Positions 34,747-44,792 of a stretch of DNA of 64,000 nucleotides are shown here, in pieces. Position 1 is the stretch's first letter, and every line of letters starts with the position of its first letter. The position numbers were made by a program, and so were the translations under genes. The stretch is from an alpha proteobacterium AAP38 (GTDB taxonomy: Bacteria; Pseudomonadota; Alphaproteobacteria; Azospirillales; Azospirillaceae), in assembly GCA_001296005.1 (NCBI GenBank), contig LJHR01000005.1:248001-312000 (forward strand), written 5' to 3'. Under the pieces are notes generated by a model, which was not told the origin of the DNA, searched no databases, and worked only from the letters and a program-made list of their open reading frames with translations.

Positions 34747-35118
34747 ATGCTGTACCATTTTCCCCCCGGCCTTCAGGCCCGCGTCACAAAGGCCTACACA
34801 CGACCTTATGATGATCCGATCAATGTGTGGGCGGGTGAGGCGGTGGAGATTGATCCGGGCAAGAGCGCACAGACCGACCTGTTCGGTTGGGTTTGGTGCC
34901 GGGCGCCGGACGGGCGGGAAGGCTGGACGCCGGAGGCGTGGCTGGAGGGGGCGGGGAACCAGCGCACCCTGCTGCGGGACTTCAATGCCATTGAACTAAC
35001 CGTCGCTACCGGCGACAGGGTGCTGCCGCTTTACAGCGAAAGTGGCTTCATCTGGTGCCGTACCGATGATGACCGTCAGGGATGGTTGCCAGATGCCTTC
35101 CTTGCACTGTCAATGTAG
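34747..35118 (+). CDS. Small cytoplasmic protein with two SH3-like domains
   Basis: 123 residues from ATG 34747, with GGAGG 9 bases upstream. Two SH3b-like units are visible: residues 10-60 (ARVTKAYTRPYDDPINVWAG, then WVWCRAPDGREGWTPEAWL) and 68-120 (LLRDFNAIELTVATGDRV, then IWCRTDDDRQGWLPDAFL). The repeated WxWCR...GREGW pattern marks the duplication. There is no signal peptide. Comparable stand-alone SH3 proteins occur in many proteobacteria with no known role; ligand binding or protein scaffolding is the usual guess. It sits alone between two receptor genes. Confidence 0.75.
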   Translation: MLYHFPPGLQARVTKAYTRPYDDPINVWAGEAVEIDPGKSAQTDLFGWVWCRAPDGREGWTPEAWLEGAGNQRTLLRDFNAIELTVATGDRVLPLYSESGFIWCRTDDDRQGWLPDAFLALSM

Positions 35119-35134
35119 AGCCACAGCCATATCA

Positions 35135-35158
35135 ATTTTTTATGGCCTGATAAAAAAT
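35135..35158. promoter_or_regulatory. AT-rich perfect inverted repeat
   Basis: ATTTTTTAT-GGCCTG-ATAAAAAAT, nine-base arms with a six-base spacer, 17 bases after the SH3 gene stop and 109 bases before the next TBDR start. Low stem stability argues against an efficient terminator; an operator or upstream promoter element is more likely. Confidence 0.4.
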
Positions 35159-35266
35159 GACCATCACATTGCATGCATTTCGACTTGGCCGATAACCTGC
35201 CCTTCGAAACAACGAAATGGCGGTGCTGCGTGAATGGCGCCGCCCATGGACAGAAGGGGACCGGTG

Positions 35267-38104
35267 ATGAGCCTTGAACGTGCGAAGATTGCGAAACTGA
35301 CCCTGGCGGCCTTGCTGCTGACCGGTACGGCGCCCCAGGCAATGGCGCAGGGCAGCACCGACGACGCCGGCATCCTGGAAGAGATCGTGGTCACCGGTTC
35401 GCGCATAGCCCGCCGCGATGCGACGGCGGTGGGGCCCATCACCACCATGACGGCAGAAGACATGGTCTATGCCGCCCCCACGTCCGTCGGTGACTTGCTG
35501 CAAAGCCTGCCTAGCGTCGGCGTCTCGCTGAATTCCAACGGCACCCAGGGGACATCCTTCGGTGTTAGTTCCATCAATCTGCGTTATCTGGGCAGCGCGG
35601 AAGGCAGCGGCAATCGCACCCTGGTGCTGGTGGATGGGCATCGCTGGGTCAATGCCGTCGGTGGGCGCGGTTTTCGCGACTTCGTGGATCTGAACACCAT
35701 CCCGCTGGGCATCATCGACCGGATCGAGGTGCTGAAGGACGGTGCCTCGGCCATCTATGGCGCGGATGCCATTGCCGGTGTGGTGAATATCCACACCAAG
35801 CGCAAGGTGGAAGGCATTGAGGCCAATATGCGCGCCGGCATCACCGAGCGCGGAGATAATGAGAATGTCAGCGCCTATGTGAATGCCGGTCACGGCTTTG
35901 ACCGGGGCCATGTGCTGCTGTCCGCCAGCTACACGAAATCCGAACCGATCCTGACCAGCGATCGCGAGATTACGCGCCGTGCGCTGGCCCCGCTGACGGC
36001 ACCGCCGACCAGCCCGCGCGGTCTGTTCGTGCTGCCGGGTCTGGCCAATAACAGCTATTTCGGCACCCCCGCCGCCTTCGCCAACAATGCCGCCAACGCC
36101 ATCACCCTGATCCCCGGCACCAGCAGCATCGGGGCCGGGGCGGCGGCCGATAGCAGCTTCCGCGTCGCCACGCTGGTGGCCGATGATTACAACACCATGA
36201 CCCAGGGCATCTATGCCACGGGTCCGGCGGAACGCGCGGGCCTGTTCGGGCGCCTGACCTATGACCTGACGGACACCGTCACGGGCAAGGTGGAGGCGCT
36301 GTATAATAACCGCAAATCCAGCCAGCGTTTCTCGCCCTTCCCCCTGGATATCCGCGGTTCCAACGGTTTCAGCATCTCCCGTGATCAGGCCTTCAACCCG
36401 TTCGGCATGGCCAATGGCGTGCCCACCGCCAATGCCCTGGCCTTCTCCGGCTCCACCTTCCGCATCCAGCGGGTGCCGCTGGAGGTGGGTAACCGCGACA
36501 ATATCCAGGAAGTGGATACCTATCGTTTGGCCGGCAGCCTGGAGGGCCAGTTTGATCTGGCCGGTGAATGGCGTTGGGATGCGTTTGCATCCTATGCCAA
36601 GAACAAGGCGTCGTTCGATGCGGTCAACCAGATCAATCTGGAAAATGTCTACCGTTCGCTCGCCTCTCCCGCCATCTGCGCGGCGGCGGCTGGATGCGTG
36701 CCGCTGAATATCTTTGGTGCCATCACGCCGCAGATGGCGGACTATATCCGCTACAACGCGCATGATGAAAACGGCGCCAGCCAGTATGATCTGGCCGTCA
36801 ATGTCTCCCGCGAACTGTGGGAACTGCCCGCCGGCCCGCTGGGCTTCGCGGCGGGGTATGAATACCGCAAGGAAAAGGCCTACGATCTGCCTGACGCCTT
36901 CGCGGCCAGCCTGTCGACCGTCCTGCCCCTGGTGTCGGGTGCGCGGCAGTCCCCGACCACGGCGCAGTCGCGCGACCCCACGCGCGGTTCCTATGACCTG
37001 CATGAGGTGTATGGCGAGGTGAATGTGCCGCTTCTGGCCGATCTGCCGGGCGCCTATCGCCTGGATGTCGATGCCGCTGTGCGCTATTCCGACTATTCCA
37101 CGGTGGGTGGCAAGGCGACGACGAAGTTCGGCGTCTCCTATCGCCCGGTGGAGGATCTGCTGGTCCGCTCCACCTATTCCCAGGGCTTCCGCGCCCCCTC
37201 CATCCTGGAACTGTACCAGGGCCAGCGTCAGACGAATTTCCAGGGTGTCGATCCCTGCAATGGGGGCGGGGCGGGCAAGACGGGCTGCACCGGCGTTCCC
37301 ACCGCCTATAACCAGAACCAGTTCAATGGCGGCCTGATCGCCGGCATCACGGCGGGCAACCAGAACCTGAAGCCTGAAACGGCGGATACCTACAGCGCCG
37401 GTCTGGCCGTGACCCCGTCCGGCCTGCCGGGCCTGACCCTGACCGCCGACTGGTTTGAGATCAAGGTGAAGGACGCCATCGCGTCCCAGACCGCCACACA
37501 GATCCTGACTTCCTGCGCCAATACCGGCGTGTTCTGCGATCTGGTGACCCGCGCCGCCAGCGGTGAGGTCACCCGCCTGACCCAGGCAGTGGTCAACCTG
37601 TCCCGGATCGAGGTGGAAGGCATCGACGCCACCGCCCGCTATGAATTCACCACCGATGTCGGTGATTTCGAGGTTGCGGTCGATGTCTCCTACCTGGAGA
37701 AGTACCGCACCTTCGTGCCGCAGCCCGATGGCAGCGTCGCCGTGGATGACCGGGCTGGCAAGGGTGATCAGCCGCGGTCCACCTTCCCCCGCTGGAAGGG
37801 GCAGGCATCGGCCCGGTACAAGGTGGACAGCGTCGATCTGGGCTGGAAGGCCCGCTATATCGGCTCCTCCACCGATGTCGCCGGCAATGCCATCAATGGC
37901 GGACGGACCAAGAGCATCACCTATCAGGATCTGCAATTGGGCTACACGATCCCCGACAGCGACACGCGCGTGGCGTTGGGCGTCGACAATGTGCTGGACC
38001 GGCAGCCACCCTTGTCCGCTGCCAATAATCCCATCAATTTCGACATGTACACCTATGACATCCGGGGCCGGTACTTCTATGCCACCCTGTCGACCAAGTT
38101 CTGA
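35267..38104 (+). CDS. Large TonB-dependent receptor
   Basis: 945 residues from ATG 35267 ([20 protein letters not shown] signal peptide, AAGGGGA upstream). The [14 protein letters not shown] start, the plug motif [20 protein letters not shown] and [20 protein letters not shown] place it in the long-barrel receptor group common in sphingomonads, Caulobacter and Xanthomonas, often linked to peptide or amide substrates. The barrel ends FYATLSTKF. Co-directional genes downstream encode an AbgT-type inner-membrane transporter and a CocE-type hydrolase, so the ligand could be a peptide-like or aromatic-amide compound; this is inference. Confidence 0.9.
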   Translation: MSLERAKIAKLTLAALLLTGTAPQAMAQGSTDDAGILEEIVVTGSRIARRDATAVGPITTMTAEDMVYAAPTSVGDLLQSLPSVGVSLNSNGTQGTSFGVSSINLRYLGSAEGSGNRTLVLVDGHRWVNAVGGRGFRDFVDLNTIPLGIIDRIEVLKDGASAIYGADAIAGVVNIHTKRKVEGIEANMRAGITERGDNENVSAYVNAGHGFDRGHVLLSASYTKSEPILTSDREITRRALAPLTAPPTSPRGLFVLPGLANNSYFGTPAAFANNAANAITLIPGTSSIGAGAAADSSFRVATLVADDYNTMTQGIYATGPAERAGLFGRLTYDLTDTVTGKVEALYNNRKSSQRFSPFPLDIRGSNGFSISRDQAFNPFGMANGVPTANALAFSGSTFRIQRVPLEVGNRDNIQEVDTYRLAGSLEGQFDLAGEWRWDAFASYAKNKASFDAVNQINLENVYRSLASPAICAAAAGCVPLNIFGAITPQMADYIRYNAHDENGASQYDLAVNVSRELWELPAGPLGFAAGYEYRKEKAYDLPDAFAASLSTVLPLVSGARQSPTTAQSRDPTRGSYDLHEVYGEVNVPLLADLPGAYRLDVDAAVRYSDYSTVGGKATTKFGVSYRPVEDLLVRSTYSQGFRAPSILELYQGQRQTNFQGVDPCNGGGAGKTGCTGVPTAYNQNQFNGGLIAGITAGNQNLKPETADTYSAGLAVTPSGLPGLTLTADWFEIKVKDAIASQTATQILTSCANTGVFCDLVTRAASGEVTRLTQAVVNLSRIEVEGIDATARYEFTTDVGDFEVAVDVSYLEKYRTFVPQPDGSVAVDDRAGKGDQPRSTFPRWKGQASARYKVDSVDLGWKARYIGSSTDVAGNAINGGRTKSITYQDLQLGYTIPDSDTRVALGVDNVLDRQPPLSAANNPINFDMYTYDIRGRYFYATLSTKF

Positions 38105-38163
38105 CATGCTGCCTGGGCGGGCGGGCCTCTGTGCCCGTCCGCCGGATGTCTGAAGGTTACATC

Positions 38164-39720
38164 ATGCAGTCCACGCGCAACGATGACCGTCCCGGTTGGT
38201 TGGACCGGGTTGAACGCTGGGGCAATGCCTTGCCCGACCCGGTGTTTATCTTCCTGGGCTTCATCCTGCTGGTCATCGCCCTGTCGGTGCTGGCCGCCAG
38301 TGTCGGGTGGAGTGCCGTTAACCCGGTCAGCGGCAAGCTTTTACAGGTTGAAAGCCTGCTGACAGAGGCGAACCTGCGCCGGCTGCTGGTCGGCATGCCC
38401 ACGACGCTGACGGGCTTTCCGCCGTTGGGTCTGGTGCTGGTGGTCATGTTGGGTGCGGCGGTGGCCGAACGATCGGGCCTGTTCACGGCCTTGCTGTCCG
38501 GGTCGATCGGCAAGGTGCCGCGCTGGGCCCTGACACCGTCGGTATTCATCATCGGCCTCTTGTCCCATCACGCGTCAGATGCCGCCTATGTCGTGTTCAT
38601 CCCCCTGGCGGCCTTGGTCTATGCCGAGGCGGGGCGCCATCCCATGGCCGGTATCGCCACGGCGTTCGCCGCCATTTCCGGTGGTTTTGCCGGCAATGTC
38701 GTGCCGGGACAGGTGGATGTGCTGCTGCTGGGCATCACGGAGGCGGCGGCCCGCCTGATCGATCCGAAATTCACCATGAACCCGCTGGGCAACTGGTGGT
38801 TCAGCATCGGCATCTGCCTGGCCTTTGCGCCCGTTGCCTGGTTCATCACCGACCGGATCGTGGAACCGCGCCTGGGTCCCTGGCGGCCCGATGCAGAAGC
38901 CGCCGCCCTGGTCGTGCCGCATGAAGGGCTGACCAAGATGCAGCGGCGCGGGCTGGCCCATGCGAGGCTGGCGGCGCTGGCCGTGATCGGCCTGTTCGCG
39001 GCCTTCACCTTCTGGCCCGGCTTCACCCCGCTGCTGGATCGCGCGGCGGAGGGGCCGCAGCGGACCACTCCCTTCTACCGCGCCCTGATCGGCGGTTTCA
39101 TGCTGCTGTTCCTGGCCTGCGGCTGGGCCTATGGCCGGGCCGTGGGCACCGTGAAATCGCATCGCGATATCGTCGCCATGATGGGCCATGGCATGAAGAC
39201 CATGGCCCCCTATCTGGTGATCGTCTTCTTTGCCGCCCATTTCGTGGCTCTGTTCAACTGGTCCAACCTGGGTCCCGTCATCGCCATCAAGGGGGCCGAG
39301 ACGCTCCGGACGCTGGACATTCCCCGGCCCCTGCTGCTGGTCAGCCTTCTGCTGATGTCGTCAGGTTTCGACCTGTTCATCGGATCGGCATCCGCGAAAT
39401 GGAGCGCCATGGCGCCTGTGGTGGTGCCTATGCTGATGCTGCTGGGCATTTCACCGGAAATGACCACCGCCGCCTATCGCATGGGGGACAGCGTCACCAA
39501 CATCCTGACGCCCTTGATGTCCAACTTCCCCCTGGTGCTGGTCATCTGTCAGCGGTGGAACAAGGGGGCGGGTGTCGGCTCCGTCCTGGCCCTGATGCTG
39601 CCCTATGGTCTGGCCTTCCTGGGGGCGGGGTGCCTGCTGGTGATGGGCTGGGTCGCCCTTGAACTGCCGGTCGGGCCGGGTGCCGCCGTGGCCTATCATC
39701 TGCCCGTGGTGTCGCCATGA
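38164..39720 (+). CDS. AbgT-family inner-membrane transporter
   Basis: 518 residues with about 11-12 membrane spans. Diagnostic parts are LPDPVFIFLGFILLVIALS at the N-terminus, LLSHHASDAAYVVFIPLAAL, and SSGFDLFIGSASAKWSAMAP near the C-terminus, all typical of AbgT. The characterised E. coli protein takes up p-aminobenzoyl-glutamate; others export sulfonamides. ATG 38164 is preceded by GAAGG at good spacing; upstream in-frame ATGs add unsupported residues. The CocE-like hydrolase begins inside its last codons (ATGA overlap). Import of an aromatic amide or short peptide for cytoplasmic hydrolysis is the natural reading. Confidence 0.87.
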   Translation: MQSTRNDDRPGWLDRVERWGNALPDPVFIFLGFILLVIALSVLAASVGWSAVNPVSGKLLQVESLLTEANLRRLLVGMPTTLTGFPPLGLVLVVMLGAAVAERSGLFTALLSGSIGKVPRWALTPSVFIIGLLSHHASDAAYVVFIPLAALVYAEAGRHPMAGIATAFAAISGGFAGNVVPGQVDVLLLGITEAAARLIDPKFTMNPLGNWWFSIGICLAFAPVAWFITDRIVEPRLGPWRPDAEAAALVVPHEGLTKMQRRGLAHARLAALAVIGLFAAFTFWPGFTPLLDRAAEGPQRTTPFYRALIGGFMLLFLACGWAYGRAVGTVKSHRDIVAMMGHGMKTMAPYLVIVFFAAHFVALFNWSNLGPVIAIKGAETLRTLDIPRPLLLVSLLLMSSGFDLFIGSASAKWSAMAPVVVPMLMLLGISPEMTTAAYRMGDSVTNILTPLMSNFPLVLVICQRWNKGAGVGSVLALMLPYGLAFLGAGCLLVMGWVALELPVGPGAAVAYHLPVVSP

Positions 39721-41552
39721 CCATGATCGTTCTGCGCGATGTGATGGTGGCGATGCGGGATGGTGTCCGGCTGGCGACCGACATCTACTTGCCGGGACCC
39801 GGTGCCTGGCCGGTCATTCTGGAACGCACCCCCTATAACAAGCGCGGCACCAACCATGCCGACCGCAGCCTGGCAGAGCCGGCCCCCCGTTCCAAACCCG
39901 ACATCGCGGCGGAATTCGCCGCCATCGGCTATGCCTATATCCTACAGGATTGCCGGGGAAGGTTCGGATCGGAGGGGGAGTTCACGAAATATGTGAACGA
40001 GGCCGAAGACGGCATCGACATGCTGGACTGGTTGCGGGGTCAGCCCTGGTGCGATGGCCGCATCGGTACGCTGGGCCTGTCCTACAGCGCCCATACCCAG
40101 GCGGCGATGGCCAGCCTGGGCGCGCCGGGCGTCGGCGCCATGATCATGGATAGCGGTGGTTTCGCCAGCGCCTATCACAGCGGCATCCGCCAGGGTGGCG
40201 CCTATGAGCTGAAACAACTGACCTGGGCTGTCAAGCATGCGGCCCTGTCCCCCCGCACGGCTGCGGACCCGCAGCGGAAGGCGGCGCTGGCGGCTCAGGA
40301 CATCCGCCATTGGATGGCGGTCAATCCCTGGCGCACCGGCCATTCCCCGGTCAGTGCCGCCCCTGAATATGAGGATTATATCGTCCGGCAATGGGCGGAT
40401 GAATGTTTCAACAGCGGCTGGCAGCGACCGGGCCTCTATGCGTGCGGTTATTATGATGTCTTTCCCGACGTGCCGATGCTGCATGTCTGTTCCTGGTACG
40501 ACCCCTATGCCCTGTCCACACCGCAGAATTTCCAGGGCTTGACGGGCGGGGGACGGCAGGCGCCGGGCCGGCTGATCATGGGGCCCTGGACGCATGGACA
40601 GCGGTCCGTCACCCATGCGGGGGAGGTGGATTTCGGCCCGGCGGCGACCCTGGATGGCAATCTGGCCCCCGATTACACGGCCCTGCGCCGGGCATTCCTG
40701 GATCACCATCTGCTGCGCCGCGCCGATGTGCCCGACCCGCTGCCCCAACCGGTCAGCCTGTTCATCATGGGCGGTGGCCCCGGCGGGCGGAACGGGGAGG
40801 GGCGGTGGCGCCATGGCGGGCACTGGCGGTCATTCGCCGCCTGGCCGCCGGCGCAGGTGCGCTCAACTGCCTTCCACCTGTTGCCCGATGGCACCTTGTC
40901 GGAAAGGCCCGGTACACCGGGCACCCGTTCCTGGGACCATGACCCGCACAACCCGGTCCCCAGCATCGGCGGGGCGGTGGCCAGCGGTGGGGCCATCATC
41001 CCCGCAGGTGCCTATGATCAGCGGGAACGTGAGGGCTGGATGGCGTGCCCACAGCCGGGCCGGGCGCTGGCCGACAGGCCCGATGTCGTGGTTTTCCGCA
41101 CCCCGGCCTTGGAAAGGGACGTGATGGTCGCCGGCCCGATCAGGGCGCGTCTCTACCTGTCGTCCAGCGCAGTTGATACCGACATCGTGGTAAAGCTGGT
41201 GGATGAATATCCGGCAGGCGCGGACGGCACGCCCGGCTTTGCCATGAACCTGTGCCATGGCATCATCCGGGCGCGGTTCCGTGATGGGTTTGAACAGCCG
41301 CGCCTGATGCTGCCGGGACAGGTCTATGCGTTCGAGATTGAGATGTTTCCCACCGCCAACCGGTTCCAGGCCGGCCATCATATCCGGCTGGATGTGGCCA
41401 GCAGCCATTTCCCACATTTCGATGTCAATCCCGGCACCGGTGCGCCAGCGGGTCAGGACCCCGGCATTCCCGTCATCGCGCGCAACAGCCTGCATATTGG
41501 GCCGCTGCACCCGTCCCATATCATCCTTCCCATCCTGCCCGACGATACCTGA
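39717..41552 (+). CDS. CocE/NonD family hydrolase (X-Pro dipeptidyl-peptidase fold)
   Basis: 611 residues. The alpha/beta hydrolase domain carries RDGVRLATDIYLPG, LERTPYNKRG, QDCRGRFGSEG and nucleophile Ser in LGLSYSAHTQ (about residue 121). The helical cap follows, and a C-terminal jelly roll (MVAGPIRARLYLSSSAVDTD, then HHIRLDVASSHFPHFDVNPG) completes the CocE architecture. Members cleave acyl esters (cocaine), glutaryl-7-ACA amides or X-Pro peptides. No signal peptide, so cytoplasmic, which agrees with uptake through the overlapping AbgT gene. Substrate not determinable. Confidence 0.87.
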   Translation: MTMIVLRDVMVAMRDGVRLATDIYLPGPGAWPVILERTPYNKRGTNHADRSLAEPAPRSKPDIAAEFAAIGYAYILQDCRGRFGSEGEFTKYVNEAEDGIDMLDWLRGQPWCDGRIGTLGLSYSAHTQAAMASLGAPGVGAMIMDSGGFASAYHSGIRQGGAYELKQLTWAVKHAALSPRTAADPQRKAALAAQDIRHWMAVNPWRTGHSPVSAAPEYEDYIVRQWADECFNSGWQRPGLYACGYYDVFPDVPMLHVCSWYDPYALSTPQNFQGLTGGGRQAPGRLIMGPWTHGQRSVTHAGEVDFGPAATLDGNLAPDYTALRRAFLDHHLLRRADVPDPLPQPVSLFIMGGGPGGRNGEGRWRHGGHWRSFAAWPPAQVRSTAFHLLPDGTLSERPGTPGTRSWDHDPHNPVPSIGGAVASGGAIIPAGAYDQREREGWMACPQPGRALADRPDVVVFRTPALERDVMVAGPIRARLYLSSSAVDTDIVVKLVDEYPAGADGTPGFAMNLCHGIIRARFRDGFEQPRLMLPGQVYAFEIEMFPTANRFQAGHHIRLDVASSHFPHFDVNPGTGAPAGQDPGIPVIARNSLHIGPLHPSHIILPILPDDT

Positions 41553-41567
41553 CAAGGGGGGTCGGGT

Positions 41568-42467
41568 ATGAGCAATGATGGCCCTGATTTCGGCCTGCGG
41601 GCGCTGCGTGCCTTTCATGCCATCGTGAAGACGGGATCGGTAACGGCGGCGGCGACCGACATGGGCCTGACCCAGCCCGCCGTCAGCCGTCTATTGGCGC
41701 AGTTCGAACAGACCATCGGCTTCGACCTGTTCTACCGTGACAAGGGGCGGCTGGTGCCGACGCCGGACGGGCTTTTGCTATTTGATGAGGTGGATCTGGC
41801 GCTGGGTAATGTCGAACGGGTGCGCGCCCTGGTGCGTGACATCGCGGATTTCCGTGTGGGTCAACTCCGTCTGGTCGCCCCGCCCAGCTTTGCTGAAGGT
41901 GTGCTGCCCGACATTATCGACCGGTTCCTGACCCGCTTTCCCAAGGTTCACCTGACCATCGATAGCCGCAGTGTGGAAACGGCCAAGACCCTGATCGCCA
42001 CCCGCGCTGTCGATGGCGGCTTCCTGAAACTGCCCCTGGACCGGCCCGACCTGACTTCGGTTCCGGTGATCAGCAGCGGTACCGTCTGTGTGCTGCCCGC
42101 CGACCATCCGCTGGCGGCGCGCGCCTGGCTGGACCCCAAAACCCTGAAGGGCGTGCCGCTGGTCCTGCTGGGTCTGGGCCGGCTGTCGCGCGCCCATATC
42201 GATGCGGCCTTCGCGCGGGCCGGTGTGCGGCCAGAGGTGCGGGTGGAAACACATACGATCGGTTCCGCCTGCGCCCTGGCCGCACGCGGTATCGGCATTT
42301 CCATCGTGAATGAGATGCTGGCCCGGTCCTATCTGGGGGACCGGCTGGTGGTGCGGCCTTTCCGCCCCGACCTGCGCCACGACTATGCCTTCGTGACTTC
42401 GTCCCTGGTGACGCCATCCCGTCTGGCGCAGGAGTTTTTGCTGGAGGTGCAGCGATCCCTGGTCTGA
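41568..42467 (+). CDS. LysR family transcriptional regulator
   Basis: 299 residues. The N-terminal helix-turn-helix reads ALRAFHAIVKTGSVTAAATD then LTQPAVSRLLAQFE, followed by a linker helix and a periplasmic-binding-protein-like effector domain (from about residue 93). Unusually for LysR, it is not divergent from its likely target but is the last gene of the TBDR-AbgT-CocE series, 15 bases after the hydrolase, so it is probably part of the operon it controls. A palindromic terminator follows. Confidence 0.88.
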   Translation: MSNDGPDFGLRALRAFHAIVKTGSVTAAATDMGLTQPAVSRLLAQFEQTIGFDLFYRDKGRLVPTPDGLLLFDEVDLALGNVERVRALVRDIADFRVGQLRLVAPPSFAEGVLPDIIDRFLTRFPKVHLTIDSRSVETAKTLIATRAVDGGFLKLPLDRPDLTSVPVISSGTVCVLPADHPLAARAWLDPKTLKGVPLVLLGLGRLSRAHIDAAFARAGVRPEVRVETHTIGSACALAARGIGISIVNEMLARSYLGDRLVVRPFRPDLRHDYAFVTSSLVTPSRLAQEFLLEVQRSLV

Positions 42468-42486
42468 TAAAGATCGCCTCATGCAA

Positions 42487-42513
42487 AAGCCCGCTCCGGA
42501 TCGGAGCGGGCTT
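42487..42513. terminator. Bidirectional intrinsic terminator
   Basis: AAGCCCGCTCCG / CGGAGCGGGCTT, perfect 12-base-pair stem with a three-base loop. It is flanked by AAAA on the left and a T-rich tail (GTCTTT) on the right, between the convergent LysR and TBDR genes. Confidence 0.8.
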
Positions 42514-42546
42514 GTCTTTACCTGCGAATGTAAGCGCCGACTGGGG

Positions 42547-44751
42547 TCAGAACTTGTACCCCGCCGTCAGCGTCCAGGTGCGCGGCTCCGCCACTGCGAT
42601 GGCGGCGTTGCTGGGCGCGGTGGTGAAGTAGCTTTCGTTGGTCAGGTTCTTGGCCGCCAGCGTCAGGCTCCAGCTGTCATTGTCCGACACCAGGGCAATG
42701 GCGCCATTGACCAGACCCACCGTCTCCGTCTGGATCAGGTTGGCGACGGTGGAATAGTAATCGTCCTGATACTGATAATTGGCCGACAGCCGCACCCGCG
42801 CCTGATCCTGCCAGAAGGCAGGGGTCTCGTAGGTGAAGCCGGCCTGAACGCTCCACGGCGACACCAGCGGCAGATGCTTCGCGCCGGCGGTTGCGCTGTC
42901 GGACAGCGGGTTCTTGGACTTGTACTTGTCGTCCATCAGACCCAGATTGGCAAACAGGTCCAGCCCTTCCGCCGCCTTCAGGGTCAGTTCCAGTTCCACG
43001 CCATCGACGCGGGCATTGCCGATATTCTTGATGGCATAGGAACCGGCGGCGACCTGTTCGGTCTGCTGCAGATCGGACAGGTCGTTGCGATAGACGGACA
43101 GGTTGGCGCGCATGCGCCCATCCAGCCCCGTCACCTTCAACCCGCCCTCATAGGCCCAGACGGTCTGCGGATCATAGACGGTGCCGAACACCACCGGGTT
43201 GGCGACGGCCAGCCCGTTGAAGCCGCCGGCCTTGAACCCGCGCGAGACGGTGGCATAGGCAAAGACATCGCCGGTGATCTTGTAATCGGCGCCGACCTTG
43301 GGCGACCAGGAGCTGAATTTCGGCTCCCGCTTCACGGGCACCAGGGCGATGGCCGGGCCGGGCGCGAAGGGCAGGTAGTTCTGGATGGTGCCATCCAGCT
43401 TCTTCTTGTCCTCGGTATAGCGAAGGCCGCCAGTCACGGACAGGCGGTCATCCACCTGATAGGTGCCCTGGACAAAGGCGGCGTAGCTGTCAGTGGTGGT
43501 GTCGATGGTCTGCGGCAGGACGGGCATGGTGAAGAACTGACCCAGCACCAGCTGGTCCTTCAGCACCTGATGGCTTTCCTCCCGGAAGTAATATAGGCCG
43601 GTGATCCAGTTCAGCTTGCTGTCCAGCCCATCGCCCTGGAACTGGATTTCCTGGCTGTACTGATCGGTGCTGCCGCGCCCGTCACGGACCAGACCGTTGG
43701 GGCGATAGGTGCCGTCAGGATTGCGGATGCCGCCCGACAGGTCGAAGACGAACCCGTCCTGTGTACCGACAAAGGCGGAGATGGACCGCACCGTCACATC
43801 GCCCCATTCGGCACTGATATCCAGCGATACTGCCGTTTGGTCGGTGTAACCGTCCGGATCGGTGGTCGACAGGCTGACAAAGCGCGACCCGGCGCGCGGG
43901 ATGGCGTCGGTGGTGGAAACGGCGTTGGCGGCCAGCGTCGGATAGGTGCCGGCGAAGGTGACGGGGATCAGGTTGGCCGGGCCGTCATTGCGGTCCTTGG
44001 TGTGGGTGACCGACAGGGTCGCCTTCAGCCCTTCGCGACCATAGAAATGCAGTTTGCCGCGCAGGGCCAGGTTCTCCTGCCCGAAAACATCCTTGTTCAG
44101 GGCCTGATTATGTACATAACCATCCTGGTCGCGGTACAGGACCGACAGGGACGCGCCCAGCGCATCCTCGATCACGTCGCCGCCCCAGGAGGCGGAACCA
44201 TAGACCATGTCCTGCGACCCGATGCCGCCCTGCACCTCCGCCCATTCATCCTCGCCCGGCGTGCGGGTGACGATCTTGATGGCGCCTGAGAAGGAATTGC
44301 GGCCATAGAGCGTGCCCTGCGGCCCGCGCAGAACCTCGACCCGCTGAATATCGGCCAGTTCCATGTTCGACCCGGCCAGACGCCCGCGATAGACATCATC
44401 GACATAGAAGGCGACGGCGGATTCAGAGGTGACAAGGCCGCCCGACTGTTCGGTACCGCCGCGCAGGCCGACCTGCAGGGTGGAGCGGCTGGCCGTGACG
44501 GGCATCATGATCAGGCTGGGCACGATTGCGGCCAGATCCTCGGCACTGCTGACATTCTGTTCGGCCAGGGCGTCGGCGGTCAGGGCGGTGACCGCGACGG
44601 GCGTGGTCTGGAGCGAGGTTTCGCGGCGCTGGGCCGTGACGATGATCTCATCCAGAACCAGAGTGTCGCTCTGCGCCAGGGCCGGCAGTGCGGTTGCGGC
44701 GATGGTGGTGGCCAGAAGCAGGGAACGGCCGGAATTGCGGGTGCGGAACAT
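42547..44751 (-). CDS. TonB-dependent receptor in operon with aldehyde dehydrogenase
   Basis: 734 residues from ATG 44751 (MFRTRNSGRSLLLATTIAAT signal peptide). It has LDEIIVTAQRR, plug motifs LRGGTEQSG and VEVLRGPQGTLYGRNSFSG, and a barrel ending WTLTAGYKF. It lies 41 bases downstream of the aldehyde dehydrogenase and shares its strand, so one transcript is likely. It resembles receptors of carotenoid, terpenoid or aromatic loci, but no ligand can be named. Confidence 0.9.
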   Translation of the reverse strand: MFRTRNSGRSLLLATTIAATALPALAQSDTLVLDEIIVTAQRRETSLQTTPVAVTALTADALAEQNVSSAEDLAAIVPSLIMMPVTASRSTLQVGLRGGTEQSGGLVTSESAVAFYVDDVYRGRLAGSNMELADIQRVEVLRGPQGTLYGRNSFSGAIKIVTRTPGEDEWAEVQGGIGSQDMVYGSASWGGDVIEDALGASLSVLYRDQDGYVHNQALNKDVFGQENLALRGKLHFYGREGLKATLSVTHTKDRNDGPANLIPVTFAGTYPTLAANAVSTTDAIPRAGSRFVSLSTTDPDGYTDQTAVSLDISAEWGDVTVRSISAFVGTQDGFVFDLSGGIRNPDGTYRPNGLVRDGRGSTDQYSQEIQFQGDGLDSKLNWITGLYYFREESHQVLKDQLVLGQFFTMPVLPQTIDTTTDSYAAFVQGTYQVDDRLSVTGGLRYTEDKKKLDGTIQNYLPFAPGPAIALVPVKREPKFSSWSPKVGADYKITGDVFAYATVSRGFKAGGFNGLAVANPVVFGTVYDPQTVWAYEGGLKVTGLDGRMRANLSVYRNDLSDLQQTEQVAAGSYAIKNIGNARVDGVELELTLKAAEGLDLFANLGLMDDKYKSKNPLSDSATAGAKHLPLVSPWSVQAGFTYETPAFWQDQARVRLSANYQYQDDYYSTVANLIQTETVGLVNGAIALVSDNDSWSLTLAAKNLTNESYFTTAPSNAAIAVAEPRTWTLTAGYKF

Positions 44752-44792
44752 CAGGTGTCTATCCTTGGTCGAAGGGTCACAATACCGGCAGG

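Noticed and set aside
35132-38107. A 991-codon open frame on the minus strand
   Set aside because: It exactly mirrors the 35267 receptor gene, reads as Gly/His/Ile-rich sequence without domains, and arises from the strong third-position GC bias of the plus-strand gene.
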